DNA of 55,598 nt from RGIG6353 sp964558655 (GTDB taxonomy: Bacteria; Bacillota; Clostridia; Oscillospirales; SIG627), in assembly GCA_964558655.1 (NCBI GenBank), contig CAZLEX010000008.1, forward strand, positions 1 through 55,598, in the 5' to 3' direction. Position numbers and translations under genes: made by a program. The notes under the pieces were generated by a model. It saw only the letters and a program-made list of their open reading frames with translations, was not told the origin of the DNA and made no database searches. Numbering within the stretch: the first letter of the stretch is position 1; the number at the start of each line of letters is the position of its first letter. Positions 40,655-48,162 of this stretch are shown here, in pieces.

Positions 40655-40686
40655 AATCCTCAAGATTGTTTCTTGAGGATTTTTTT
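40653..40686 (+). terminator. Terminator after the DUF4830-like gene
   Basis: The stem AAAATCCTCAAGA/TCTTGAGGATTTT (40653-40665/40671-40683) with a 5-base loop is followed by Ts. Confidence 0.88.
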
Positions 40687-40687
40687 G

Positions 40688-40716
40688 TTGACCGTTTTTA
40701 CACTTTGTGGTAAAAT
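40688..40716 (+). promoter_or_regulatory. rnhA-mnmA promoter
   Basis: TTGACC (40688-40693), 17-bp spacer and TAAAAT (40711-40716). The start codon is about 130 bp downstream, leaving a long leader. Confidence 0.75.
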
Positions 40717-40770
40717 GTTACTGCATTTAAAAACACTGTATCATAAAACCGGTGGTGTCGCACGGTTACG

Positions 40771-40813
40771 CCGATTCAAAGGCCTATCGCCTTTCGGTTT
40801 ACGGCAAAATCGG
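40771..40813 (+). promoter_or_regulatory. Candidate structured leader RNA of rnhA-mnmA
   Basis: Within the 5' leader, outer arms CCGATT (40771-40776) and AATCGG (40808-40813) enclose a hairpin AAAGGC/GCCTTT (40778-40783/40789-40794) with a 5-base loop. It matches no riboswitch class that I recognise. It may be a regulatory leader or simple secondary structure. Confidence 0.35.
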
Positions 40814-40845
40814 ATATCGGAATAGAGGAAAGGCGGAAATTGCAT

Positions 40846-41295
40846 TTGAAAAAAGTTTTTATTTATACGGACGGTGCATGTAGCGGAAATCCCGGAGCGG
40901 GAGGCTGGGGTGCCGTGCTGGTGTACGGAGACAGAAAAAAAGAGCTGTCGGGCGGAGAAGCTTCGACTACCAATAACAGAATGGAACTTACGGCGGCAAT
41001 ATCAGCACTTGAAGCACTTAAAGAACCGTGCGAGGCAGAACTCACCAGCGACTCCAAATATCTTGTTGACGCAATAGAAAAAGGGTGGCTCAATTCCTGG
41101 ATAAAAAAAGGGTGGAAAAAGTCGGACGGCAAGGAAGTGCTGAATATCGACTTGTGGAAGCGTCTGACGGTACAGCTTGAAAAACATCGGGTGTCGTTTG
41201 TCTGGATTAAAGGTCACGCCGGGCACGAGTATAACGAAAGGTGCGATATTATGGCGGTGGAAGAGAGCCGTAAGTTCGGAGGAAAAAATGAGTAA
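40846..41295 (+). CDS. rnhA: Ribonuclease HI
   Basis: Cleaves the RNA strand of RNA-DNA hybrids (R-loops, primers). The 149-residue product has the full acidic active site: Asp in FIYTDGACSGNPGAGGWGAV, Glu in NNRMELTAAISAL near 47, Asp in LTSDSKYLVDAI near 68, His in WIKGHAGHEYNERCD near 123 with the final Asp. A basic handle (NSWIKKGWKKSDGKEV) is present. The start is a TTG. TTG 40846 (KKVFIYTD) is preferred over TTG 40840 because it lies about 8 bp after GGCGG. Its stop overlaps mnmA by 8 bp. Confidence 0.94.
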   Translation: MKKVFIYTDGACSGNPGAGGWGAVLVYGDRKKELSGGEASTTNNRMELTAAISALEALKEPCEAELTSDSKYLVDAIEKGWLNSWIKKGWKKSDGKEVLNIDLWKRLTVQLEKHRVSFVWIKGHAGHEYNERCDIMAVEESRKFGGKNE

Positions 41296-42334
41296 GCGTA
41301 TTTTGGTCGGAATGTCCGGCGGTATCGACAGTACATGGGCGGTAAAAAAATTAATCGAACGGGGATACGCCGTTGAAGGTGCGGTTTTGAATATGCACGG
41401 ATTATCTCCCGTTTTGCAGGCGGAAAACGCCGCAAAGGGACTTGGAATAAAACTGCACATAATAGATTGTCGCGATGTTTTTCACAACACGGTAGTAAGA
41501 GGTCTGGTTTCCGAATATGCGGCAGGGCGTACTCCGAATCCCTGCGTTATCTGCAACAGTGAGGTGAAATTCAAAATCCTTGCCGATTTTGCGAGAAATG
41601 CGGGAATAGATAAAATTTCAACAGGCCACTATGTTAAAGTTTTATACAACCCCGAAAATAAACGCTGTGAAATGTTCTGTGCGGAAGACAAGAAAAAAGA
41701 TCAGAGCTATTTTCTCTGGAGAGTTGAACAAAGCGACCTTGAAATGTTTGAAAATGTATTGGACAGCGGAGATAAAGAAAGCGTAAAAAAAGAGCTGGAC
41801 GAATCGGGAATAATTCACGAGAGCCGCGAAAGCCAGGAAATATGCTTTATTTCGGATAACGGAAGAATAGACTTTTTAAAATCGAATATGAGCGGGGAAG
41901 AATACAAAAGAGCATTTTCAAAGGGGAATTTTGTTGATGTAAACGGTAAGATACTCGGAATGCATGAGGGACTTGCAAGGTATACTCCGGGGCAGAGAAA
42001 GGGACTGGGAATTGCACTTGGCAGACCTGCATATGTCCTCCGTCTTGATTATGAAAAAAACGAAGTTATACTCGGATTCGAAGAAGATAATGTTTGTACG
42101 GATTTTGAAATTTGCGGGGTTAAATTCGTGTCTCAACCGCCTTCGGACAACTTGACGGCCGAGTGTTTTGCGAGAGTGAGACATCGCGGACGGCTTAATC
42201 CGGCAATTGTTGAAATTGCGGGAGGACAGGGTAAAGTTTTTCTGAAAAATCCCGAAAAAACCGTGTCTGCGGGGCAGAGTGCCGTTTTTTATGACGAATA
42301 CGGTAAAGTTTTGTTTGGCGGATACATAAAATAA
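41288..42334 (+). CDS. mnmA: tRNA-specific 2-thiouridylase MnmA
   Basis: Adds sulfur to U34 of Glu, Gln and Lys tRNAs using ATP. The 348-residue product has the PP-loop RILVGMSGGIDSTWAVKKL at the N-terminus, the nucleophile Cys in RTPNPCVICNSEVKFK near 83, SQEICFISD near 182 with the second catalytic Cys, and GQRKGLGIALGRPAYV near 236. Start 41288 follows GGAGG at 6 bp and overlaps rnhA by 8 bp. The C-terminal beta-barrel domains are present but the protein is at the short end of the family. Confidence 0.94.
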   Translation: MSKRILVGMSGGIDSTWAVKKLIERGYAVEGAVLNMHGLSPVLQAENAAKGLGIKLHIIDCRDVFHNTVVRGLVSEYAAGRTPNPCVICNSEVKFKILADFARNAGIDKISTGHYVKVLYNPENKRCEMFCAEDKKKDQSYFLWRVEQSDLEMFENVLDSGDKESVKKELDESGIIHESRESQEICFISDNGRIDFLKSNMSGEEYKRAFSKGNFVDVNGKILGMHEGLARYTPGQRKGLGIALGRPAYVLRLDYEKNEVILGFEEDNVCTDFEICGVKFVSQPPSDNLTAECFARVRHRGRLNPAIVEIAGGQGKVFLKNPEKTVSAGQSAVFYDEYGKVLFGGYIK

Positions 42335-42699
42335 AAAATTTTGTGAAAAATATTTTGACTTTATTTTGTGCAAAATGCACAATAAAATCTGTAAAAATTG
42401 AAATTTATCAAAAAGCCGAAAGATGTTGGAAATCCATTCGGTTTAACCGATATTATAAATTTTCAAAAAAAATATCATTTTTTAAAAATTAACATCAAAA
42501 ATTTTTCGAAATGTTAAAATTCCCTTTGTTTTAGGGACTTTTTTAAAAGAAAATATATAAAAAATATATTATTAATTAATATTTTGTGCATTTTTTCAAA
42601 CGGCAATTTTATAATCCGAAAATTAACGGAAAGAATGTAAAATTTTGAAAAAACTTATCGTTAAATCGTTCAAAATAAATAGGCAAAATATAGTCATAC
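42335..42699. other. AT-rich control region upstream of the large glycan operon
   Basis: No gene is visible. The stretch is very AT-rich (runs such as AAAATATATAAAAAATATAT around 42550). It holds a 17-bp palindrome at 42366-42382, a related half-site TTGTGCA at 42584-42590 and a small hairpin AAGCCGAA/TTCGGTTT around 42413-42447. A weak -35-like TTGACT at 42355 precedes the palindrome. Confidence 0.6.
42366..42382. promoter_or_regulatory. Candidate operator palindrome
   Basis: Perfect arms TTGTGCA and TGCACAA are separated by AAA, with a second half-site at 42584-42590. The size and symmetry suit a helix-turn-helix repressor. No regulator gene adjoins it, so the binder is unknown. Confidence 0.4.
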
Positions 42700-42728
42700 T
42701 TGACAAAAGAGGTCAAATATGATATTAT
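42700..42728 (+). promoter_or_regulatory. Promoter of the 12-kb glycan operon
   Basis: TTGACA (42700-42705), 17-bp spacer and TATTAT (42723-42728). It leaves a leader of about 175 nt before the first start codon. Confidence 0.82.
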
Positions 42729-42800
42729 TACTCAGTAATATTATTCATAATGGGTTTCGTCGGCGATGTCGCGTTATCAAGAGCTTTTTGTATATTTTGA

Positions 42801-42847
42801 CAAAAAGCCGAAAGGTGTCGAAAATAAGTTGTTTTTTCGGCTTTTTG
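42801..42847 (+). promoter_or_regulatory. Leader hairpin, possible attenuator
   Basis: The perfect 13-bp stem CAAAAAGCCGAAA/TTTCGGCTTTTTG (42801-42813/42835-42847) has a 21-base loop and lies in the leader between promoter and first gene. The 3' arm ends in a T run, so it could terminate transcription early. Confidence 0.5.
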
Positions 42848-42908
42848 ATGAACATTGGCAGGCGTTCGAAATGCCTGTGATTTACAAAGTTTTCAGGAGG
42901 AAAAGTTA

Positions 42909-45900
42909 ATGAGAAAGTCGCGTTTTTCAAGATCTCTTGCGTTCTTACTTGCATGCCTTATGCTTGTGTCCGCGTCGGCAATACCGGTTTTTGCCGCGAG
43001 CAAGATGTCAAAAGAAGAGCTTGAAGAGATTAAGTCTTTGTTAAATGCAACCAAGTACGATGAGTATTTTACACAGACTTCGCAGGTTGTACTCGGTACC
43101 GACGATGTTACGGTTACGGCTGACGATTTTAATTTCGATAAGTCCGATGTGGAAATCAGTGATTATATTTCGTCGTCCGTCAGAGAGAATGACACTACCG
43201 GAGAAGCTGAGAAGGAATTTTCGGGAAAGGTTATTTTTTACGACAAGGAAACCCTTGCCGAAGAACTTCGCTATGATTACACCGATTATCAGACCGTTTC
43301 CGGAACGGATAATGTAAAGGCTAAAATAGAACAGCACAATGCCTTTAACGAAAAATACATAGAAGAACTTATCGACGATGCGATTTCCGCAATGTCGGAC
43401 GGGGAGAAGGTTATTTACCTGCCCGACACGGGAACTGCCGTTTTCGATTTTGCCGTAAACAGCTCCGGCTACTATAACATAGCCGTTGAGTATATGTCTA
43501 CTGAGGCAACTTCGAACAACATCGAAAAAGGTTTCATGATTGACGGAGAGTATCCTTATAAGGAAGCTCGCTCGGTTGCGTTTGTCAGTTATTGGGTTGA
43601 CGAGTACGATACGAGAAACACCAACAATTCTTCAATCGGCGATATCAGAAACGAGTACAGTAACGGTTACACTTCTACGCTGCTTTTGAAATACGGATTC
43701 CTGACTGATATAAATAATAATGAAATAAAACCGGCAAAGGCGGCACGCCCGACTTGGCAGACCTCTTTTGTCGAAGATTCAACCGGATACTTTACCGAAC
43801 CGCTTAAATTCTATATCGGTGAAGGCGAACATACACTTTCGATTGCAGGCGTTTCCGGAAGCATGGTAATAAAGTCAATCAGAATTTACGCTGCCGACGA
43901 GCTTCCCTCGTATGCCGATGTTCTGGCACAGTATGAGGCAAACGGTTACAAATCGGCTTCTTCCGGACAAAACATAAAGATTCAGGCGGAATATCCGAGT
44001 GCTACATCCGATTCTTCGATTTATGCACTCAACGACAGAACTTCCGCCATTAACGAACCTCAAGATGCTTCCATAGTATATCTGAATTCCATAGGCGGCA
44101 CAAAGTGGCAGTCAAAAGGACAGTGGATTGAATGGGAGTTTGAAGTAAAGGAAGCGGGACTTTACGAAATTGCAGCCCGTTTCAAGCAGGATGCCGCAGC
44201 GGGACTTTATGTTTCCCGTAAATTATACATAGACGGCGAAATACCATTTGCCGAAGCGAGCAACATCGCATTTAACTACGATTCAAACTGGCAGTCACAG
44301 GCTATCGGTGCCGTCGTTGAAGACAGCAAAGGAAAGACTTCGATAGAACCGTACAAATTCTATTTTTCCGAAGGTATTCATACAATCCGTATGGAAGTCG
44401 TTCTCGGAGATATGGCTGATATTCTCCGCGAAGTTGACGAACTTATGACTACCATCAACAATTACTATTTGAAAATAATGATGGTTACCGGTTCCAATCC
44501 CGATAAGTACCGTGATTACGGCTTTGAGGAAAGTATGCCGGAGGTGTTGGACGGACTCGTTGAAGCGTCTGAGGAACTTTATGCGATTTCGGCACATTTG
44601 GAAGAAATAACCGGACAGAAAGGTGAAGATACCGTCCTCCTTGATAAAATAGCTTTGATCCTCGACAGAATGGGATCGGATGAGGACGAAATCGCTTCCA
44701 ATCTTTCTACATTAAAAGATAATATAGGTTCGCTGGGAAGCTGGATTTCATCAACCCGTTCTCAGCCGCTTACTTTGGATTACATACAGATTATGCCCTC
44801 CGACCATGCCGAGCTTCCGAAAGCAAGCGCAAACTTCTTTGAAAGCCTTTGGCACGAACTTAAGTCGTTCTTCATGAGCTTTTTGAGCGATTATAACAAT
44901 TTGGGTTCTCTTGATAAGATAGAAGACGGCGAAGAACCCGTTGAAGTTTGGATGACCGCAGGACGCGATCAGGCACAGATTATTCGTCAGATGCTTACAT
45001 CGTTTACGGCACAGACCGGAATTTCCGTAAATCTTAAACTTGTTGCGGCAGGCTCGCTCCTCCCCGCAACACTTTCCGGCACAGGTCCCGATGTTTCAAT
45101 TCAGAACACTTCGGCCGACTGTATAAACTACGCAATTCGTAATGCGGTAATTCCGTTAAACGATATGGAAGGTTTTGATGAAGTTACGAAGAGATTTTCT
45201 TCGTCGGCACTTGTTCCTCTGAGCTTGCACGACAAGACATACGGAATACCCGAAACGGAAACATTCCAGATGCTTTTCGTAAGACTTGATGTTTTTGCCG
45301 ATTTGGATATGGAAATCCCGGAAACATGGGATGACTTGTATAACCTTTTGCCGAAACTTCAGAGTAATAACCTCGAAGCCGGCTTCCCGACACAGCAGGC
45401 AGGTTTGACACTGCTTATGTATCAGCGTGACGAACCGATGTACAAAGAGGCTGTCAGCGAGGAAGAAATGATTGCCGCAGGACTTGATCCCGCAGATGCG
45501 TACAAGACGGAAGGTATGCAGATCAACCTTGATTCAAACGACGCTCTCGACTGTTTCAAGCAGATGTGCGAACTCTTTACAATGTACGGCTTCCCGATTA
45601 CTTATGATTTTGCAAACCGTTTCAGAACAGGTGAAATGCCCGTCGCAGTTGCAGATTATACGGCTTATAACCAGCTTACAATTTTTGCTCCGGAAATCAG
45701 CGGTCTCTGGAAAATGATGACGCTTCCCGGAACAGCTGTTTACGAAAAGAACGAGTACGGCGATTATGTCATCGACGAGGACGGAAACAGAGTAATTGCC
45801 ACCGATGAAAACGGTGACAGAATTATAAACAACAATTCGGTTGCAACAGTCACAGGTGCCATGATAATGAAAGGTGCTCGCGATAATGACAAGGTTGAAG

Positions 45901-46283
45901 AATCTTGGGAATTTATCAAGTGGTGGACGGATAAAGATCCGCAGAGCGAGTACGGTAACGAGCTTGTTGCACTTCTCGGTGCATCGGGACAGTACGCTAC
46001 CGCAAACCTTGATGCACTTGCGGAACAGCCTTGGAGTGCCGAAGTTTACGAACAGCTCCGTGAGCAGTTTGATAATCTTGCGGTAACACCCGAAATGCCG
46101 GGCGGTTATATAATTACCCGTTATATCCAGTTTGCATTCCTTGCCGCATATAACGATAACGCCAACCCGGTAGACGAACTTCTCGGATACATAGATGCGA
46201 TAAACAGCGAGCTTTCAAGAAAGAGAGAAGAATTTGACCTCCCCGTGCTTGAAGACTTTAAAAATGTCAAATCCGACGATTGA
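42909..46283 (+). CDS. Secreted fusion of carbohydrate-binding-like modules with an ABC solute-binding protein
   Basis: A 1124-residue protein. It has a signal peptide (cleavage likely after VFA, residue 29). A Cys at 16 makes a poor lipobox, so lipid anchoring is doubtful. Two beta-sandwich modules resembling CBM6/35 follow at about 174-330 (GYYNIAVEYMS, FMIDGEYPYKEA) and 355-630 (GLYEIAARFKQ, KLYIDGEIPFAEA, ending LDYIQIMPSD). The second is interrupted by a helical insertion at about 502-612. Residues about 677-1124 form an extracellular solute-binding domain (VWMTAGRDQAQIIRQMLTSF, GPDVSIQNT, YGIPETETFQMLFVRLDVF). Typical binding proteins are about 430 residues. It is first in the operon with two permease genes next, so it should capture a glycan for import. 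The CBM call rests on pattern, not on a profile search. Confidence 0.82.
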   Translation: MRKSRFSRSLAFLLACLMLVSASAIPVFAASKMSKEELEEIKSLLNATKYDEYFTQTSQVVLGTDDVTVTADDFNFDKSDVEISDYISSSVRENDTTGEAEKEFSGKVIFYDKETLAEELRYDYTDYQTVSGTDNVKAKIEQHNAFNEKYIEELIDDAISAMSDGEKVIYLPDTGTAVFDFAVNSSGYYNIAVEYMSTEATSNNIEKGFMIDGEYPYKEARSVAFVSYWVDEYDTRNTNNSSIGDIRNEYSNGYTSTLLLKYGFLTDINNNEIKPAKAARPTWQTSFVEDSTGYFTEPLKFYIGEGEHTLSIAGVSGSMVIKSIRIYAADELPSYADVLAQYEANGYKSASSGQNIKIQAEYPSATSDSSIYALNDRTSAINEPQDASIVYLNSIGGTKWQSKGQWIEWEFEVKEAGLYEIAARFKQDAAAGLYVSRKLYIDGEIPFAEASNIAFNYDSNWQSQAIGAVVEDSKGKTSIEPYKFYFSEGIHTIRMEVVLGDMADILREVDELMTTINNYYLKIMMVTGSNPDKYRDYGFEESMPEVLDGLVEASEELYAISAHLEEITGQKGEDTVLLDKIALILDRMGSDEDEIASNLSTLKDNIGSLGSWISSTRSQPLTLDYIQIMPSDHAELPKASANFFESLWHELKSFFMSFLSDYNNLGSLDKIEDGEEPVEVWMTAGRDQAQIIRQMLTSFTAQTGISVNLKLVAAGSLLPATLSGTGPDVSIQNTSADCINYAIRNAVIPLNDMEGFDEVTKRFSSSALVPLSLHDKTYGIPETETFQMLFVRLDVFADLDMEIPETWDDLYNLLPKLQSNNLEAGFPTQQAGLTLLMYQRDEPMYKEAVSEEEMIAAGLDPADAYKTEGMQINLDSNDALDCFKQMCELFTMYGFPITYDFANRFRTGEMPVAVADYTAYNQLTIFAPEISGLWKMMTLPGTAVYEKNEYGDYVIDEDGNRVIATDENGDRIINNNSVATVTGAMIMKGARDNDKVEESWEFIKWWTDKDPQSEYGNELVALLGASGQYATANLDALAEQPWSAEVYEQLREQFDNLAVTPEMPGGYIITRYIQFAFLAAYNDNANPVDELLGYIDAINSELSRKREEFDLPVLEDFKNVKSDD

Positions 46284-46318
46284 TCCGCAGCAAAAATAAT
46301 GTAAAAGGAGAGAATGTT

Positions 46319-47272
46319 ATGGCACTTTTTAAAACTGCGGAAGCTAAAGCTCCGGTAGATATACATAAGATGTCCAAGGCACAGTATACATGGCGTGAAA
46401 TGAAAAAGTATAAGACAGGATATGTGCTTCTCGCACCCTTCTATATACTCTTCACGATATTTGTAATACTTCCGGTTGTCCTTTCGGTCTTTTTCAGCTT
46501 TACGATATTCAATATGCTTGAAGCACCGGAATTTATCGGAATGGAAAACTATATCCGCCTGTTCCTTGACGACGATATATTTCTTATCGCAGTAAAGAAT
46601 ACATTGATATTTGCGGGTATTACAGGTCCTGTATCTTATCTTTTGTCACTTCTTTTTGCGTGGTTCATTAACGAACTTTCACCCAGAATTCGTAAATTCG
46701 TAACCCTTATATTTTACGCTCCGAGTATTTCGGGAAATGTTTACATCATTTGGACGATACTTTTCTCGGGCGACCAGTACGGACTTGTAAACGGCTGGCT
46801 GATTGATTTGGGAATTATAGATTCTCCGATACAGTTCTTTACAAACACCGATTATATCATGCCTCTCGTAATTGTTGTTGCACTGTGGACTTCTTTGGGT
46901 ACCTCGTTCCTTTCTCTTATCGCAGGTTTTCAGGTCGTTGACAGAACGCTTTACGAAGCTGCCGCAATAGACGGTATAAAAAATCGTTGGCAGGAACTTT
47001 GGAGTGTAACACTTCCGACCATGAAACCCCAGCTCATGTTTGCTGCGGTTATGTCGATTACCGGTGCGTTCGGCTTCGGTGCGATTATAACGGCACTTGT
47101 AGGATTTCCGTCACCGGAATACAGTGCACATACGATAATGCACCATTTGCAAGACTACGGTAACACCCGTTTTGAAATGGGATACGCATCGGCTATCGCA
47201 ACTCTCTTGTTCTTCATGCAGATAGGTGCTAACGCACTTATCAGAAAACTCTTGTCAAAGGTAGGTAAGTGA
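46319..47272 (+). CDS. Sugar ABC transporter permease 1 (MalF/UgpA type)
   Basis: A 317-residue inner-membrane subunit with six hydrophobic segments. The first is LLAPFYILFTIFVILPVVLS. The EAA loop that contacts the ATPase is YEAAAIDGIKNRWQELWSVT, followed by LPTMKP, near residue 220. Start 46319 (MALFKTAEAK) follows AAAGGAGAG. It pairs with the next gene and serves the fusion solute-binding protein. No ATPase gene is in the operon, as is usual for MsmK-dependent carbohydrate importers in Firmicutes. Confidence 0.92.
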   Translation: MALFKTAEAKAPVDIHKMSKAQYTWREMKKYKTGYVLLAPFYILFTIFVILPVVLSVFFSFTIFNMLEAPEFIGMENYIRLFLDDDIFLIAVKNTLIFAGITGPVSYLLSLLFAWFINELSPRIRKFVTLIFYAPSISGNVYIIWTILFSGDQYGLVNGWLIDLGIIDSPIQFFTNTDYIMPLVIVVALWTSLGTSFLSLIAGFQVVDRTLYEAAAIDGIKNRWQELWSVTLPTMKPQLMFAAVMSITGAFGFGAIITALVGFPSPEYSAHTIMHHLQDYGNTRFEMGYASAIATLLFFMQIGANALIRKLLSKVGK

Positions 47273-47273
47273 T

Positions 47274-48146
47274 ATGGCAAAACTCAGAATTAAAAAGTCA
47301 ACACATGCACTCAACCGATCCTTTGCGGGAGATATGAGTGTAACGGGTATATTGGTAATATTCGGTGTGTTTATGGCATTCCCAATGGTTTACACTGTCG
47401 TTCAGTCGCTCAAACCTCTCAACGAGTTGTGGATGTTTCCGCCCCGTTTGTATGTTGTAAACCCCACACTTCAAAACTTTACCGACCTGTTTTATTTGAT
47501 GTCAACCTCTTGGGTACCGTTTTCCAGATATATTTTCAATACTGTGTTTATTTCGGTTTGCGGTACATTCGGAAATGTTATGCTTTCTTCGTTTGCGGCT
47601 TATGCTATTGCGAAGATTAAATTTCCGGGAAGAAAAACACTTTTCAATATCATTGTTTACTCTCTTATGTTCAACTCAACCGTAACCGCGATTACAAACT
47701 TCTATACGATGTCAATACTCGGCTGGGTTGATACATATCTTTCAATTATAGTTCCCGCAATTGCTTCGCCTATGGGACTTTACCTCATGAAACAGTTTAT
47801 GGATACTTCGGTTCCCGATTCAGTTCTTGAGTCAGCACGGCTTGACGGTGCGTCGGAATGGAATATTCTCTGGACTTTGGTTATGCCCATGGTAAAACCG
47901 GCGTGGATGACGCTTATTATCTTCGCATTCCAAAATCTTTGGAATCAGGGTGCGAGTGTTTACATCTTCAGCGAAGAACTTAAAACATTCCCCTACGCAA
48001 TAAGCCAGATTATGACCGGCGGTATCGCCCGTGCAGGTGCAAGTGCCGCATCTGCGGTTATAACGATGATTGTTCCTATTGTAGTATTTGTCGCATCTCA
48101 AAGCCAGGTTCTCCAGACGATGTCCTCGTCCGGTATGAAAGACTGA
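47274..48146 (+). CDS. Sugar ABC transporter permease 2 (MalG/UgpE type)
   Basis: A 290-residue partner permease with six hydrophobic segments. The EAA loop is LESARLDGASEWNILWTLVM near residue 186, followed by PMVKPAWM. It begins 1 bp after the MalF-type gene behind AAAGGTAGG. The C-terminal end (FVASQSQVLQTMSSSGMKD) matches the family, where it ends facing the cytoplasm. Confidence 0.92.
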   Translation: MAKLRIKKSTHALNRSFAGDMSVTGILVIFGVFMAFPMVYTVVQSLKPLNELWMFPPRLYVVNPTLQNFTDLFYLMSTSWVPFSRYIFNTVFISVCGTFGNVMLSSFAAYAIAKIKFPGRKTLFNIIVYSLMFNSTVTAITNFYTMSILGWVDTYLSIIVPAIASPMGLYLMKQFMDTSVPDSVLESARLDGASEWNILWTLVMPMVKPAWMTLIIFAFQNLWNQGASVYIFSEELKTFPYAISQIMTGGIARAGASAASAVITMIVPIVVFVASQSQVLQTMSSSGMKD

Positions 48147-48162
48147 TAAGGAGGAAAACATA

